A stretch of 64,000 nt of DNA from Silene conica (lineage: Eukaryota > Streptophyta > Magnoliopsida > Caryophyllales > Caryophyllaceae), in assembly GCA_029255685.2 (NCBI GenBank), contig CM055315.2:78025681-78089680 (forward strand). The letters are read 5' to 3'. The notes under the pieces were generated by a model. The model ran no database searches and was not told where the DNA came from. It worked only from the letters and a program-made list of their open reading frames with translations. Below, in pieces: positions 1-11,774 of this stretch. Position 1 is the first letter of the stretch; each line of letters starts with the position of its first letter. The position numbers and the translations under genes are program-made.

Positions 1-829
1 ATGGATAATAGATTAAGCTAAATTCAATCTACTCCGTATTACACAATGTTCTTTTCTTGAAAAAGAAAACTCAAGATCACTCAAATCAATATGTGTCCCT
101 CCGTTATATCCACTTTACACATTTACGTTTGTCAACGCACATTTTACGTGTTAAATATCTTTAGCTACGTATTCGCAAAAATTATAAAAGTTAGATATTT
201 TCAATGTACTCGTGAAAACGAATCAAACAAGATCCTGCATGAATATATTACTCAAGTTACAAGATTACTAAGCATTTTTAAACTTATAAACATAATTAAT
301 TATAACCCGTTTATCAACTGATCCATCCGTTTAATCACCGGATTGAAGGATTGGATGAAGTTTTTATCGTGATGGATGGATGACAGCAAACTTACTACAT
401 TGATAGACCGTTTGCACATTGGTCTCACCTAAACACCCACAACGAAAACAAATGTAAACATTTTAATGAATAGGAGGTAGTAATTACTGCTTCGTATTTT
501 TTTTTCTTTCGGTATATATTAGGACAAATCCCGATAATTAAGGAACAAAATGAGGGATAACTACGCCCAGAAAAGATATACAGTAGTAGTCTAGTTTCGC
601 GGAGCCAATATTCTTCTCTTAAATATGTTTGTAGTAATGTCACAAATTCTTATGAAGTATAAAAATTGATCACACTAAAACCGGTTACTACCTCCCGAGC
701 TCCAACCCGCAAATTATTCAAGTGTTTAGTTCACCAGTATTGGAATGGATTTAGAAACCCAATAGATTCTAAATCCACTCTAAACCCTTGAAATCTCATT
801 ACCCATGTTTCTAATTCCAATCCTCCTTG
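1..829. other. Intergenic, no gene seen
   Basis: AT-rich sequence with only short, low-complexity reading frames. Positions about 525-660 share scattered words (for example cccgataattaa and cacaaattctta) with 15340-15383 and 15991-16080, so a dispersed repeat may be present. No boundaries could be set. Confidence 0.6.
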
Positions 830-842
830 GATACAAAACCTA

Positions 843-1606
843 TATTTTTTTTTTTTTTGGGTAAAGCGAAGCGGGTTTTATCCCATAAGAAAGAAAAAAA
901 TACAAGAAAACGGAAGCCTACTAAAACAGAAACCAAAAGCAGAAACTGAAAAAGGAAACTACTCAGTAGAGTGGTTCAGCACCATCAGTGGCCAAGCCAC
1001 CCCACTAATATCCTGCTGAGCTAATTTGCGGACTTGCGTCGGTATATTCGAGAGGTCATACCGAACTAAATTCTGGGATTGCACAACACCTTGATTAGCT
1101 AACCAATCCGCACACGAATTAGCTTCCCGATACGTGTGATGAATTTCCACCCTCCAAAGAGAGTCCCGAATAAAAGACTGACAAATATTTATCATATGGG
1201 AGTGCGCAGACGGGACAGTCGAAGGGGATTCCATAAAACCCATAATGGTCTGCGAATCCGTCTGAATTACGAGTTTTTCGATGTTGAGTTCCATAGCAAT
1301 TATCAAGCCCCTAGGGAGTGCAAGCAATTCAGCCCGAGTTACCGTTGCTTCCCCTAGCTTCTCTGCGAAAGCACCAAGAACAATACCCGAAGGATACCGA
1401 AATATACCTCCCGCTCCCGCCTCTCCCGGATTTCCTTTTGATGCACCATCAACGTTCAAAGCTACCCAACCCTCCGGCGGTGCAAGCCACCGAACGAAAG
1501 CTTCCTTCCGACGAACCTCCGAGCCCAACTCCAGTATTCGGTTCTAGCGGGCGAGAAGGACCTCCCTCCACCTTTGCATAGGAAAACTACCTTTGTCAAG
1601 TATACT
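843..1606 (-). mobile_element. 5'-truncated LINE (non-LTR retrotransposon) insertion
   Basis: A short LINE copy lies on the minus strand. Its poly(A) tail reads as a T run at about 845-858, and it is flanked by a perfect 13-bp direct repeat, gatacaaaaccta, at 830-842 and 1607-1619. Only the 3' end of the element was copied: the RNase H end of ORF2 and a short 3' tail. Target-primed reverse transcription commonly leaves such 5' truncation. The target repeat fixes both ends to the base. Confidence 0.9.
959..1528 (-). CDS. LINE ORF2 C-terminal fragment: RNase H domain
   Basis: An open frame of 189 codons encodes an RNase H of the RVT_3 type found at the C-terminus of plant LINE ORF2 proteins. 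The catalytic acidic residues are visible in order: Asp in NVDGASKGNPG, Glu in TRAELLAL, Asp in IQTDSQT, and a last Asp in ANSCADWLANQG. Reverse transcriptase and endonuclease are absent because the insertion is 5' truncated. The frame has no internal stop, so the copy is fairly young or was recently active. The start codon is arbitrary, since the natural ORF began upstream of the truncation. No host function is suggested. Confidence 0.85.
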   Translation of the reverse strand: MGSEVRRKEAFVRWLAPPEGWVALNVDGASKGNPGEAGAGGIFRYPSGIVLGAFAEKLGEATVTRAELLALPRGLIIAMELNIEKLVIQTDSQTIMGFMESPSTVPSAHSHMINICQSFIRDSLWRVEIHHTYREANSCADWLANQGVVQSQNLVRYDLSNIPTQVRKLAQQDISGVAWPLMVLNHSTE

Positions 1607-1619
1607 GATACAAAACCTA

Positions 1620-1930
1620 AATTTAAGAAAGAAGAAAAAAACCCCAATTGTTATTATTATATTATATTGCAGGTAAGTCTTTACTCTTTATCTTCTACTT
1701 TCATTATAATTTTTTTGGTTTTATAAGTTAAATTACTTATATTTGTTCATGGATATATATGATTAGTGCCAATAATACATGTGTCTACTGCTTTAGTTTA
1801 TTTTATTATCTCTTTTTTTTAATATAAAAGATTATGACGATCTGCTAAACAAATTACAAAAATATCTCTAATTTTCAATGATGATTTGATAAATAAATTA
1901 CTATTAACGATCGAAATTATGTACGTAAAG
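1620..1930. other. Spacer between LINE and LTR element
   Basis: AT-rich host sequence of about 310 bp. No gene or repeat was recognised. Confidence 0.6.
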
Positions 1931-1935
1931 GAATA

Positions 1936-2314
1936 TGTTGGAAAATATATAAGGACATACCTTTATGCGGAAGCGATCGGATCGTTGTGTTCGCTAACTG
2001 CCCACTACCGTATATTGTACCTCCGACGGCTACTAGAGCCCCGGAATAAGTTCACACCCCAAATCCCAAGTCACATAGATGGTAGACTTAGCCTGTAGAG
2101 ATTGTATCTTTGTGTGTATCATGTGTTGTATTTATCTACATTAATACAAATTTCCCCTATTTGTATATACATATAAATCTCCATATGGGAGTTACAAGAA
2201 GCAAATAAATCACATTAACTTATCTAATTTAATGTGATGTAGTAGCATGTTAATTAGAGCAATTAAGTGGAGTTGAGTGTGACCGTTACATACATGGCCG
2301 TATGAAATTCAATA
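1936..2314 (-). repeat. 3' LTR of the LARD-type element
   Basis: This 379-bp repeat runs from tgttgg to caata on the + strand. It matches 9101-9481 nearly end to end with scattered substitutions and two small indels. The termini form a short imperfect inverted repeat. Confidence 0.9.
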
Positions 2315-2319
2315 CTTCC

Positions 2320-5300
2320 ACTCGGCCACACAACCGAGTCGATGCTCCCACTTGGTCACTAAGCCAAGGGTTACGACACTTGATCACAAAGTCAAGATAA
2401 TTATTTTACTCGATCACAAAGATAGAGAAACACACTTGGTCACACAACCAAGTTATTTAGAACACACACAAAATACGTGAACAACCTCTAATGCTTCATA
2501 CGGGAAATGGAGTGTGCGACCAAAAAGTAACAAAGTAATGTTATATTAAGCTACCATCAAACTAACATAACACTTTCACATTATCAATACCCCAAATCAC
2601 TCAAACATCACCGTTAACATACATAGCCTCTATATGATACCATAATCATTTAGTTATATACACAATATAACCCCTGGCCAGGAAATTATGGTGAAGTTGA
2701 ATTGATCATTCCTCCGACAATAATAATAATCCATCTCAACCTAATTGCTTTCCTAACATGATCCGTTGAACCTTAATATTTTAGGCCCTTAGAATTCATA
2801 TTAAAGTAGCAACATCAAGAATTAACTTCATATCATAGCTCCAAGTCAAAGGGCACCGAACAAAATTGGACAACACAGTCCATAGGGTCACACAGTGACA
2901 AAGTAGGGAATCATTGTCACTCCTAACGGTCGACTTACTAACACGCATAGTATGATATATGTGTCACAACATAGCTCCCACTACGGTGGGCATATCACGC
3001 TTCCATGTCGTGCGAATCATAAGTCTAGATACTACTCAAGTATCTAACCCAAGCCACTAGATTGATAACACATATCCAATCTGACACTTGTGATTCGGTT
3101 CAAAGCTTTAGTATGAAAATAGAGTGTCTTGTCATACTTCGACTACAAAAGTCTCATCATAGACTTACTAAGGCGACTATATCACGAGTCAATATCTTTT
3201 CCATACAACTCATGTACAAAGATAATCTCGAACACTCAATAAGTGTTAACTTGACTCAGTCTCATCTTGTCCACTACACAAGTGTCAAGGCGATTACCTG
3301 TGTGACTAGGCAATCTAAAAGCTTGGTGATATCTTATGTGCCTCATCATGCAACAAAAGCATATAGACATTTTGAAAAGATACAAATCTTTATCCAAAAA
3401 ATGTTCATCATCAAACACATCCACAACTCAACAAGATTAAAACTTAAGTTGACTTTTTCGCGCAAATTAGCTCAATACATGAACTAATTAAGAACACATC
3501 TTTAAACAATGCGTCAACATTCTCTTGTTAGTTAATCTTACTTGAAGACAACTCTTAGTCCTACACAAGAACTAATTCACTCTTGTCACAAAAGCAAAAG
3601 TAAAAAAAACTTGATTACGTATCATTGTGCGTGTAGAGGATTGATTAGGTAACAAATACTTATCAATCACAAATTGACGTTCAACTATGTACTAAACAAG
3701 GTACACATCAAAAAACCAACAACACTAGAACAAGAAACAATACTTAATCGTTCCTTACTTTTGAGCATAGGTTTAGACATAAAAACTTAATTTTTCTTCT
3801 AAGTACCAATATGTCACCAATTAACAAAGATGAACTTATTCTCCTTTATAATTTTGACATAACCACATTAATTCCACCATTCCAACAAAATCATCAAACA
3901 AATGATTTATGGAATTTAAAATATATTTTAAAAAGTCATTCAACACATGAATAAGCTAATACACACATATATGTATATATATATCATGTTAATCATTTGA
4001 GACAAACTCAGCTGAACAATTTATGCATATTTTTTTTCTGAGGAACTTAATATGAAATAGTCTTTTTATTCATTTGAAAACAATCCAAATAAATGACCAA
4101 AGTTTAGAAGAAAAGCGGAACAAATCCGAACATTTGAGAACATATCTCATAATAATCTAAACCTAACTGTCATAAACACACGTTATCACAATGTTTATAC
4201 TCTTATAATAACAATCCATTTTATTACTTGGAGAAAAAAAAACTCACTTACTAAAAGTGATAACTCCCACTTACTAAAAAGTGGTTCGAAAAACGAATAG
4301 AAGGAACAGCTCCCACTATCGTCCGTCATGAGCAAAACACCTTAAGGATCGACCTTATGTTAATCCTTAATTATAACTTGACACACGAGTTAAAATTTAC
4401 TCATTAGCAGATTAACTCTCATCTTTTACTTTGGATCATGGAACTACTCACACTATCCAAAATATAGAGAGAATTAAACAATCATTGGTGTCTAAATGGG
4501 TTCAAAAAAATTCTCCCACTCACCAAGAGATAGTTATTTGTATTGTAACGAATACAATACATAGATCTACTAGCCTTCACCAACACTTAGAAACACATTT
4601 AAGTGAATAAATATTGTGGGTCACTTTAAACACAATAACAAATGAAGCATGAATAACCAATTTATTGTCCAAAACTTATTTGGAGTCAATAAAATTTCCT
4701 TAAAACATATTTAAGGAATCTCCCCTAATCCATAATGCGGAAAATTGATCAGCGTTATATTTCACTTAATCATATCAAGTGATGTACAATTTTTTCAACT
4801 AAAACAACACATTGTCATAGTGTTTAAGATTTGTATGATCGACGCACAATGTTTTCCTCATTTACGTTTTGAACATATCAAACCGTTAATCATAACCCAC
4901 ACATATACTAAGAGTCCTGATTCTAAGTTTGAAGTTGGTTTTCACTTTTATCATAAAAATGTTGGAACATATCAAACATTTTATAAAATGACAAAATAAA
5001 TAATACACACTCATATAGCGTGAATCCTCTCGAAAGAAGAAGGGAAAAAACATACGATCTCATGATGCATCCTTAGCATTTAACTACCCACAAATAAAGT
5101 AAAAAATGGATTGAAATATAAAAAATAGAGACAATGTACATATATGATAATGTAATCCAAAATTGAATAAAGTAATGCGGTAAACATATATACATGGCTA
5201 AACACATAGCCATAATGAACTACAAACATGAGGTTAAATAGAAAAACATGATTTCCAATAAACTAATTATTGAAAAAATAATCACACGCTCTAAGTACGT

Positions 5301-8300
5301 AGAAAATTAACAAGTCAAAGTAGCATAAAGCCTATTTGAATTGCCCATCAACAAACAATGGATTACCCAGCTACGAGTTATAATAATTCTCGCTCTGTTT
5401 CTAAATCCACACAGGACAAGAATTAACAGGTGATGCAAGAAACAAACATATAACTCGAATTGATGGAGAATGATGTTATTTGGCTCAAAACTAATATGAA
5501 CCAAACAAATAATATCTCCATACTTTTCTCTCGTCGACACTAAGTCAGACGTATTAAACAATACGAAGTACTACATATTTGTCTTAAATAGTAAGAAGAA
5601 CATAGACTATTAATAATCAAAAAATATTGAGACTTTTCTCCCGGATAAGTTTTTTGAGACATTTACTAAGGATTGAGTATACTTACGACGAAAGATTTTC
5701 CATTTTTCTATCCCAGAGTCGGATGGCAAACAAATTACCATGGAAAAATAACTCATTTCGTAAACCAACCGCGTGTTTAAAAACATTTTACGTAAGAAAA
5801 AAATGAAACACAGTAACAATACTCAAATACTCCGGGTCAAGACACATAACCTTGTATCCCACGTCAAAACAAAATTGACTTACACATTATTCTTACGCTA
5901 CATAAGCTATAAGACCTGTCTCAAAATAGTTTAATAGATCTACATACAAAATAACACAATTTTGCACGAATCAAGCGTACTATATTTGAATGAGTAAATA
6001 CTGGTAAAAGCATAGATTTTCATAATCCTACTCATTAGTAAGATATTCAACCTCGATTAGATAATAGTGATCACAATTTCTCAAATCGTGATTATTAATA
6101 AGATACAAAATCTTCTAACTCTAATTATCAAAGTTCAAACCGCATCACTATGGTGAACAAATCACCAAAAAATAAAAAAACACTTGTTGTCATACACAAG
6201 TATATGGATGGAGGCACAATTCCAATTAAATTATTTAAATTTCTTCATTTTTATTGTTCGTTCGAAAATTTCGCTATGCTCATAATCATCACAAACGTAA
6301 TAAACTAGAAATTTCAACAATTTAATTAGCTCTCTTGAGATTAAATGAAACAAAATCACTTAACCATTTAAAATACGCTAAACAAATTAGCTATTACCCT
6401 TATAATAACGGCTAAACAAATTAGCACGAACAATAATATCACTTTGATATTATCAAAACACTATGCAAAACAAATTTACACGTCTTTAAAAATAATTAAA
6501 AAAAACTTTAATCATAACGCATATGACAGTTTTAATGAATTATTGATACACAACTAATATGTATTCAATTCTTTTCTCATCTCCCGTGTAAAAACTAATT
6601 TTACATGTACCATTATTATATATATCACTAAGATATAAGAATTTTTTTTAATATAGAACACATTTACAAGTACAAGTATACCACGGAGATATAAATCCTT
6701 TCGTAAAACAAATTTACGATTACTATTATATCACAAAGATATAACGCTTGTATGTAAATTAGAAAATCTCATGCACAACAAATGTTAATAAGATATTTCT
6801 TTTTATGTATTACAAAATTACACAATATTCACAAGACAAAATAAACGAAACGAATTCGTAAATTTTAACACTATCTTGTAAAATACGATCGATATACAAC
6901 ATAATTAGGAGTAGCATATACAAATCGAACACGGAGTCGAAAATTAGTATTTCTCATACTCATGAATTATGCTAGCCAAACTTATGAAAGCAAAATGTCA
7001 CTAAGACATTTAAAATGTACATACAAGAATAAATTTACATAACTTAGCTTGTACAATATCACTCGGAAATTTAATATTTAAACGTAAAATAAACTGATGA
7101 GACACACTCATAAAGTTATTGGATATAGGTAATTTCACTAAGAAATTTATTTATGTATATAAAACAAATTTATATGGCTCATGCTTATTTTCATATGAAA
7201 CGTATTCATATAATCGTACTTTTAATCAAACACATTGGTATATTATAATATCACAAAGATATATAATCATACATATAAAACTTATTTATACGACTCAAAT
7301 TCAACATGTATGAAACATATTCATATATATGCATAAACTTATAGATCTAGCTAAACAAATTAACAAAAATCTTTTATAGTGAATATCACAAAGATATTAA
7401 AGTAACTAAAACGAATTAACAATTATCGTTACAAAATGTATATAAAACATATTTATATACTAACGACACTCGCTAAACTAATTAGCGTAACATTCTGCAC
7501 TTAGATAAAAGTAAACTTACATGTGATTGAAACACATTCGTTAAAAAAACGAAAAAGACTAATCAACATATCTATTCCCATGTTCTAGCGTACATCCAAC
7601 AAAAACTAATATTACTCCTTTTAAAAGGTCGAATGGATCCACATGAAAAAAATATAACCAATGATTTCTCGCCTTAACTTCACCCATACGTTCGTCGTTC
7701 GCGACAATCACCGTCGCATTAAAAACTAGAAATCTCAGAGAACACATCCCATAGATGTCACTGGTGACGAATGTGCGACTAACACACATTGGTCATCAAC
7801 GTTTTGAACCAAAGTGAAGGGTTTCGATTAGACCTGATCATGGGCCGGGTTTGGGCCGGGCCCGTGTTAAATAAACGGCCCAAATACACGGGCCGGGCCG
7901 GGACGGGCCACGACGATGGGCCAAATTTCTTGGCCCAAGCCCACAATTGTTCGGGCTATAACGGGCCTCGGGCCAAAATGGACCAAAACGGGCCAAAATA
8001 ATATAGTATGAAACAATCGACAAAATCGTTATGTGAACAAACTATTAGCAACGAAATACAATTTTCAAGTCTTAGGTATTTGACTTCGACTCTTTTGGTA
8101 GGAGAACCATCCATAGTACCATACATAATTTATGAGTTGACAAAAAATGAATAGTATTAAGCAAAGGTGTACGATAAAAATAAAAATATCTGCGAAATTG
8201 ATAATTCGATGCATTAGTAATATAAGATTATTAATATGATGTGATATACGATTCCAACTTTTGAATTTTTTTCTTTTTAAAAAAATAATTTCGGGTCGGG

Positions 8301-8904
8301 CCGGGCCAAAAATCGGGCCTTTAGGTTGGCCCAAACCCGACCCTATATTTATATCGGGCTTATTTTGGGCCGGGCCACGGGCTTTTTGGGCCAAACTATT
8401 AGGCCCAAACCCGAGAAAAAATCGGGCTGGGCCGGGTCGGGCCATCGGGCCTGGGCCATTTGATCAGCTCTAGTTTCGATCTCATATCGTCCGCCACTTT
8501 GTTGCCTCACTAAAACAACTTTCGTATATAACAATCTAGAACATATCTAGTTAGTTCCCTCTACGAACCCAAAAATCAATCACAAAGACACAGTAAGGTT
8601 GACATCGTCACAAAGACGTATTAAGATTGACATCTCAGCACACATAACTAAAAAAGCTTTAATATATTAAAAAAAAAAAAAGATTAACAAGAACTAATCT
8701 TGTGAAAAAAAAACGAATCTGAGCCACAATCAGATGCATAAGTTGAGAATTACGAAACATATTCGTAAAAAATTATAGAATATAATTAAAATCACTAAGA
8801 TTTAAAAGGACATATAAAACACATTTATATACTCCTCACGCTTTTATACACAAAAAGCACATTCATATGATCCATACTAGATTTTATATGAAACATATTC
8901 ATAT
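2320..8904. repeat. Array of short hairpins with ACNNA loops
   Basis: Across the LARD interior, unrelated short inverted repeats enclose a five-base loop with the pattern ACNNA. Examples with stem length: 3026-3046 (8 bp, ACTCA), 4244-4260 (6, ACTAA), 4540-4560 (8, ACGAA), 4696-4718 (9, ACATA), 6151-6167 (6, ACAAA), 6377-6391 and 6411-6425 (5, ACAAA), 6587-6605 (7, ACTAA), 6702-6718 (6, ACAAA), 6726-6744 (7, ACAAA), 6993-7011 (7, ACTAA), 7157-7175 (7, ACAAA), 7193-7211 (7, ACGTA), 7438-7460 (9, ACATA), 7471-7487 (6, ACTAA), 8750-8768 (7, ACATA), 8886-8904 (7, ACATA). The loop is shared while stems differ, so these are not copies of one hairpin. Density peaks at 6377-7487. Confidence 0.85.
7829..8472. 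mobile_element. hAT-type MITE with GGGCC-rich ends, nested in the LARD
   Basis: A 644-bp element starts tagacctgatcatgggcc and ends with the inverted form of tagagctgatcaaatggcc. It is flanked by a perfect 8-bp target duplication, gtttcgat, at 7821-7828 and 8473-8480. Subterminal regions are packed with GGGCC words in both orientations around an AT-rich centre. It has no coding capacity. The 8-bp duplication and TAGRSCTG end fit hAT elements. Confidence 0.9.
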
Positions 8905-9088
8905 ATATAATATGCAGACCAAACAAATTGATAGCATTGTAAACTCATAATATCCAAAGACATTTAAACGAACACTTTATATATGAAATCAGTACAGAAA
9001 ACGGATTTATAATACGAAATTATAAGAGACGGAACACATCTCAATCCCAATGCATCAATATAGTAGGAGCTGTAGCAAAACACATTTT

Positions 9089-9099
9089 CTCTGATACCA
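9089..9099 (-). promoter_or_regulatory. tRNA-iMet primer-binding site
   Basis: The minus strand reads TGGTATCAGAG one base inside the 5' LTR. This is complementary to the 3' end of initiator methionine tRNA, the usual primer of plant LTR retrotransposons. Confidence 0.85.
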
Positions 9100-9100
9100 C

Positions 9101-9481
9101 TGTAGGAAAATATATAAGGACATACCTTTATGCGGAAGCGATCAGATCGTTGTGTTCGCTAACTGCCCACTACCGTATATTGTACCTCTGACGGCTACTA
9201 GAGCCCCAGAATAAGTTCACACCCCAAATCCCAAGTCACATAGATTGTAGACTTAGCCTGTAGAGATTGTATCTTTGTGTGTATCATGTGTTGTATTTAT
9301 CTACATTAATATAAATTTCCCCTATTTGTATACACATATAAATCCCCATATGGGAGTTACAAGAAGACAAATAAATCACATTAACTTATCTAATTTAATG
9401 TGATTTATTAGCATGTTAATTAGAGCAGTTACGTGGAGTTGAGTGTGACCGTTACATACATGGCCGTTGTGAAATTCAATA
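9101..9481 (-). repeat. 5' LTR of the LARD-type element
   Basis: This 381-bp copy of 1936-2314 is the upstream LTR, because the primer-binding site lies directly beside it on the minus strand. Confidence 0.9.
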
Positions 9482-9486
9482 GAATA

Positions 9487-9933
9487 ATTATGGTTGAAAA
9501 CCAAAAAAATTGAAACGTGATTCTGCTCGTTGAATAATTGTGGGAGTGGGAGTATGCGTGGATTAATTGGGGAATTGAGTGGACAAAAAATATTTTTTAA
9601 GACGGTTGTATCCGTTTTAAGTTAAAACGAGTCAAGTGATATTCATTTGTATGAATAAGACGAAATTGAAAAAGTCTAAGGAAGAACAAGATGATTGACA
9701 TATTGAATCCATTACAAAATAAAACCAAACAACCGTTAAAAGGTATGGGGTTCTACCTCCATTCCACCCTGGATTCTCATACCAATCCATTCCATTCCCA
9801 AACTTTGAACCCAACAACCCCTTAGTTAAATTGGGTTGGGGTAGGGCGAGGTCATTTTTTGAATTAACCGCTTTCAAGTTACGTCACATCAATTTAAAAT
9901 TAAGTCATTTTCACTTAAATTATTATAAGTGAT
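9487..9933. other. Intergenic, no gene seen
   Basis: Host spacer between the LARD-type element and the next TIR element. The short reading frame at 9632-9877 on the minus strand has no recognisable product. Confidence 0.6.
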
Positions 9934-10292
9934 TTATACTAGGGGGTTGGTAAACGTAGACGACATTTTAGTAAACGTAGACGGCGTTTTTCATAAAAAA
10001 GACGAAAATGCCCTTGACCACTTTCTCTCACTAGAAAAATTCTCTGAAATTCATGCGAAAACCCGATTAATTCATCTAAAACCCGAAAAAATTAAAAACA
10101 CCAAAAACATGGAATGAACAATTAATTATATGTTATGTTTAGTTTTTAGTTTCGTTTTAGATTAATGATAAAAATCGATTTTTTCAATGCGTTACAAACA
10201 TAGCATTCACGGTCTGTCCATGAAACGGACATTGAATGTCATTGTTCATTTCATGGCCAGACATTGAATGTAAATGTGCGGGCATGGACTAG

Positions 10293-10435
10293 ACAATGAT
10301 ATTCAATGTCTATCCATGGTCAGACATTGGATCTCATTGTTCATTCCATGGCCGGATATTGACATTCAATATCCGGCCATGGAATGAACAATGAGATTCA
10401 ATGTCTGACCATGGATAGACATAGAATGTCATTGT
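10293..10435. repeat. 143-bp near-perfect palindrome
   Basis: Arms 10293-10362 and 10366-10435 pair over 70 bp with only three or four mismatches around a three-base centre (cat). Related words (ccatggccagacattgaatg and its inverse) repeat through 10195-10515, so this is the core of a larger palindromic cluster. Confidence 0.92.
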
Positions 10436-10705
10436 TCATTCCATGGCCAGACATTGAATGTCAATGTCCGACCATGGAATGAGTAATGACATTCAACGTC
10501 CAGCCCATGGACATACTTTTTTTTTTGTAATTTTTGATTAGTATTCCTCATTTTAACGTAATTTAGTACTTTGTTTTCCGTTTAAGTTAATTTATGTTGC
10601 TTAATTTAAAATATATATATGCTAACAAATAATAAATTTTCAATTAATAGGATTCGTTCGAGGAATTTGGTTGCGTGTATTTGAAAGTCGTGATGAAACA
10701 TTTGG

Positions 10706-11774
10706 TGTTGGAGCTGGTGTCCTCCACATGTAGTGTGATAACGTCATTGCACATACCCTTGTACGGACAAGTGGGAGATTGTTGGGGCTGGTGTCCTTGA
10801 CAATTAAGTACAATGACTTATTAAATCTCTTTAAGGATCACAAGGGCATACTTCAGTATTATTATCAGTTGATCCACGTTTATCAATAACGGTTGGCTTG
10901 CTAGATAAGTTTGACGTTATTGTCATACGTATGGCGGTGATCAACTGGTCCCTATACGTCACACCTATAGGACACGTTTGAGAGATGTGAAGGTATGAAA
11001 ATAAAGTCACATTTATGCCGAATACGACTAAACAGTTAGTCAGAGGTATTGACTATTAAATTAGTCAATAAGATGTTGAGATTATTATTTAATACGGATT
11101 AAATAATTTTAGCTAATACGGATTACATGATTAATTCGTAAATTAAATATAAACGGTTATATTTAATTAAATATTGTATTCGCGTATTAATATAAACAGT
11201 TATATTAATTTGGGTAATTATACAATATCGTAATTTTATCAGACCATTATTAGTACATCGACTGCATTAATATCTGATAACATGTATGCGATTTATAATT
11301 AAGAACCCGCGAATTGTATTTTAGCAAATCTGATCGAATCACGAATTAGAATAAGGTAAGAGTGGAAAGCCCACGCTCACCTTACTCTAATATTTCGGCC
11401 GAGTAGTACATAAGGAGGAGAACTCTCCTTTTGTCAGGCCACTGAAACTGGTAATTCATAAATCTCACAATTAGGGTTTTTGAGAGCATTCTTCTCCCGA
11501 AACTAAGATCTCACATCTAAAACCTCAAAAGCTCTCCCCATATTGCAAGGCAATTGGAGAGTATTTTCTAGCACACGCGGCATCATCTCAATCAAGTCTT
11601 GGGTGCAAGTTATAGGAGGGAATTTACTTTAATTCCTGTTCTTAGGCCAATTCAAGCAAGGACCCAAGGTTGTACTCTTTTCATGTTTTTTATTTATCTT
11701 ATGACCATATTCACAACTGTAAATTTCATTATAATCCTTCAAGTTTAGGGCGAATACATGCTATATTCCCCACA
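10706..11774 (+). mobile_element. Internally deleted Copia LTR retrotransposon
   Basis: A complete LTR of 995 bp (10780-11774, TGTTGG to CA) is preceded by a Copia-style polypurine tract, aagtgggagat, and about 55 bp of internal sequence. Before that lie about 17 bp that repeat the LTR start. The whole is flanked by the 5-bp target duplication tttgg at 10701-10705 and 11775-11779. So nearly all of the 5' LTR and the interior were deleted after or during insertion. It lies inside the TIR transposon and is therefore younger than it. Confidence 0.8.

Larger units (their letters stand above)
1936..9481 (-). mobile_element. Large non-coding LTR retrotransposon derivative (LARD type)
   Basis: Two direct repeats of about 380 bp (1936-2314 and 9101-9481) bound a 6.8-kb interior. 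The flanking 5-bp target duplication gaata is at 1931-1935 and 9482-9486. A primer-binding site reading TGGTATCAGAG on the minus strand lies just inside the right LTR, so the element runs right to left. A purine-rich stretch (GAGTGGAAG on minus) next to the left LTR is the candidate polypurine tract. No Gag, protease, integrase, RT or RNase H could be recognised in any frame, so it must be mobilised in trans. The LTRs differ at roughly a dozen positions (about 3%), so it is not very recent. A hAT MITE is nested at 7829-8472. The interior is dominated by hairpins (separate entry). Confidence 0.85.

Noticed and set aside
7559..7789. Minus-strand ORF of 76 codons near the 5' LTR as a possible Gag remnant
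   Set aside because: No recognisable Gag or zinc knuckle; length is compatible with chance.
2320..8904. CRISPR-like array
   Set aside because: Repeats are not identical, the genome is plant, and the structure is stem-variable with a constant loop.
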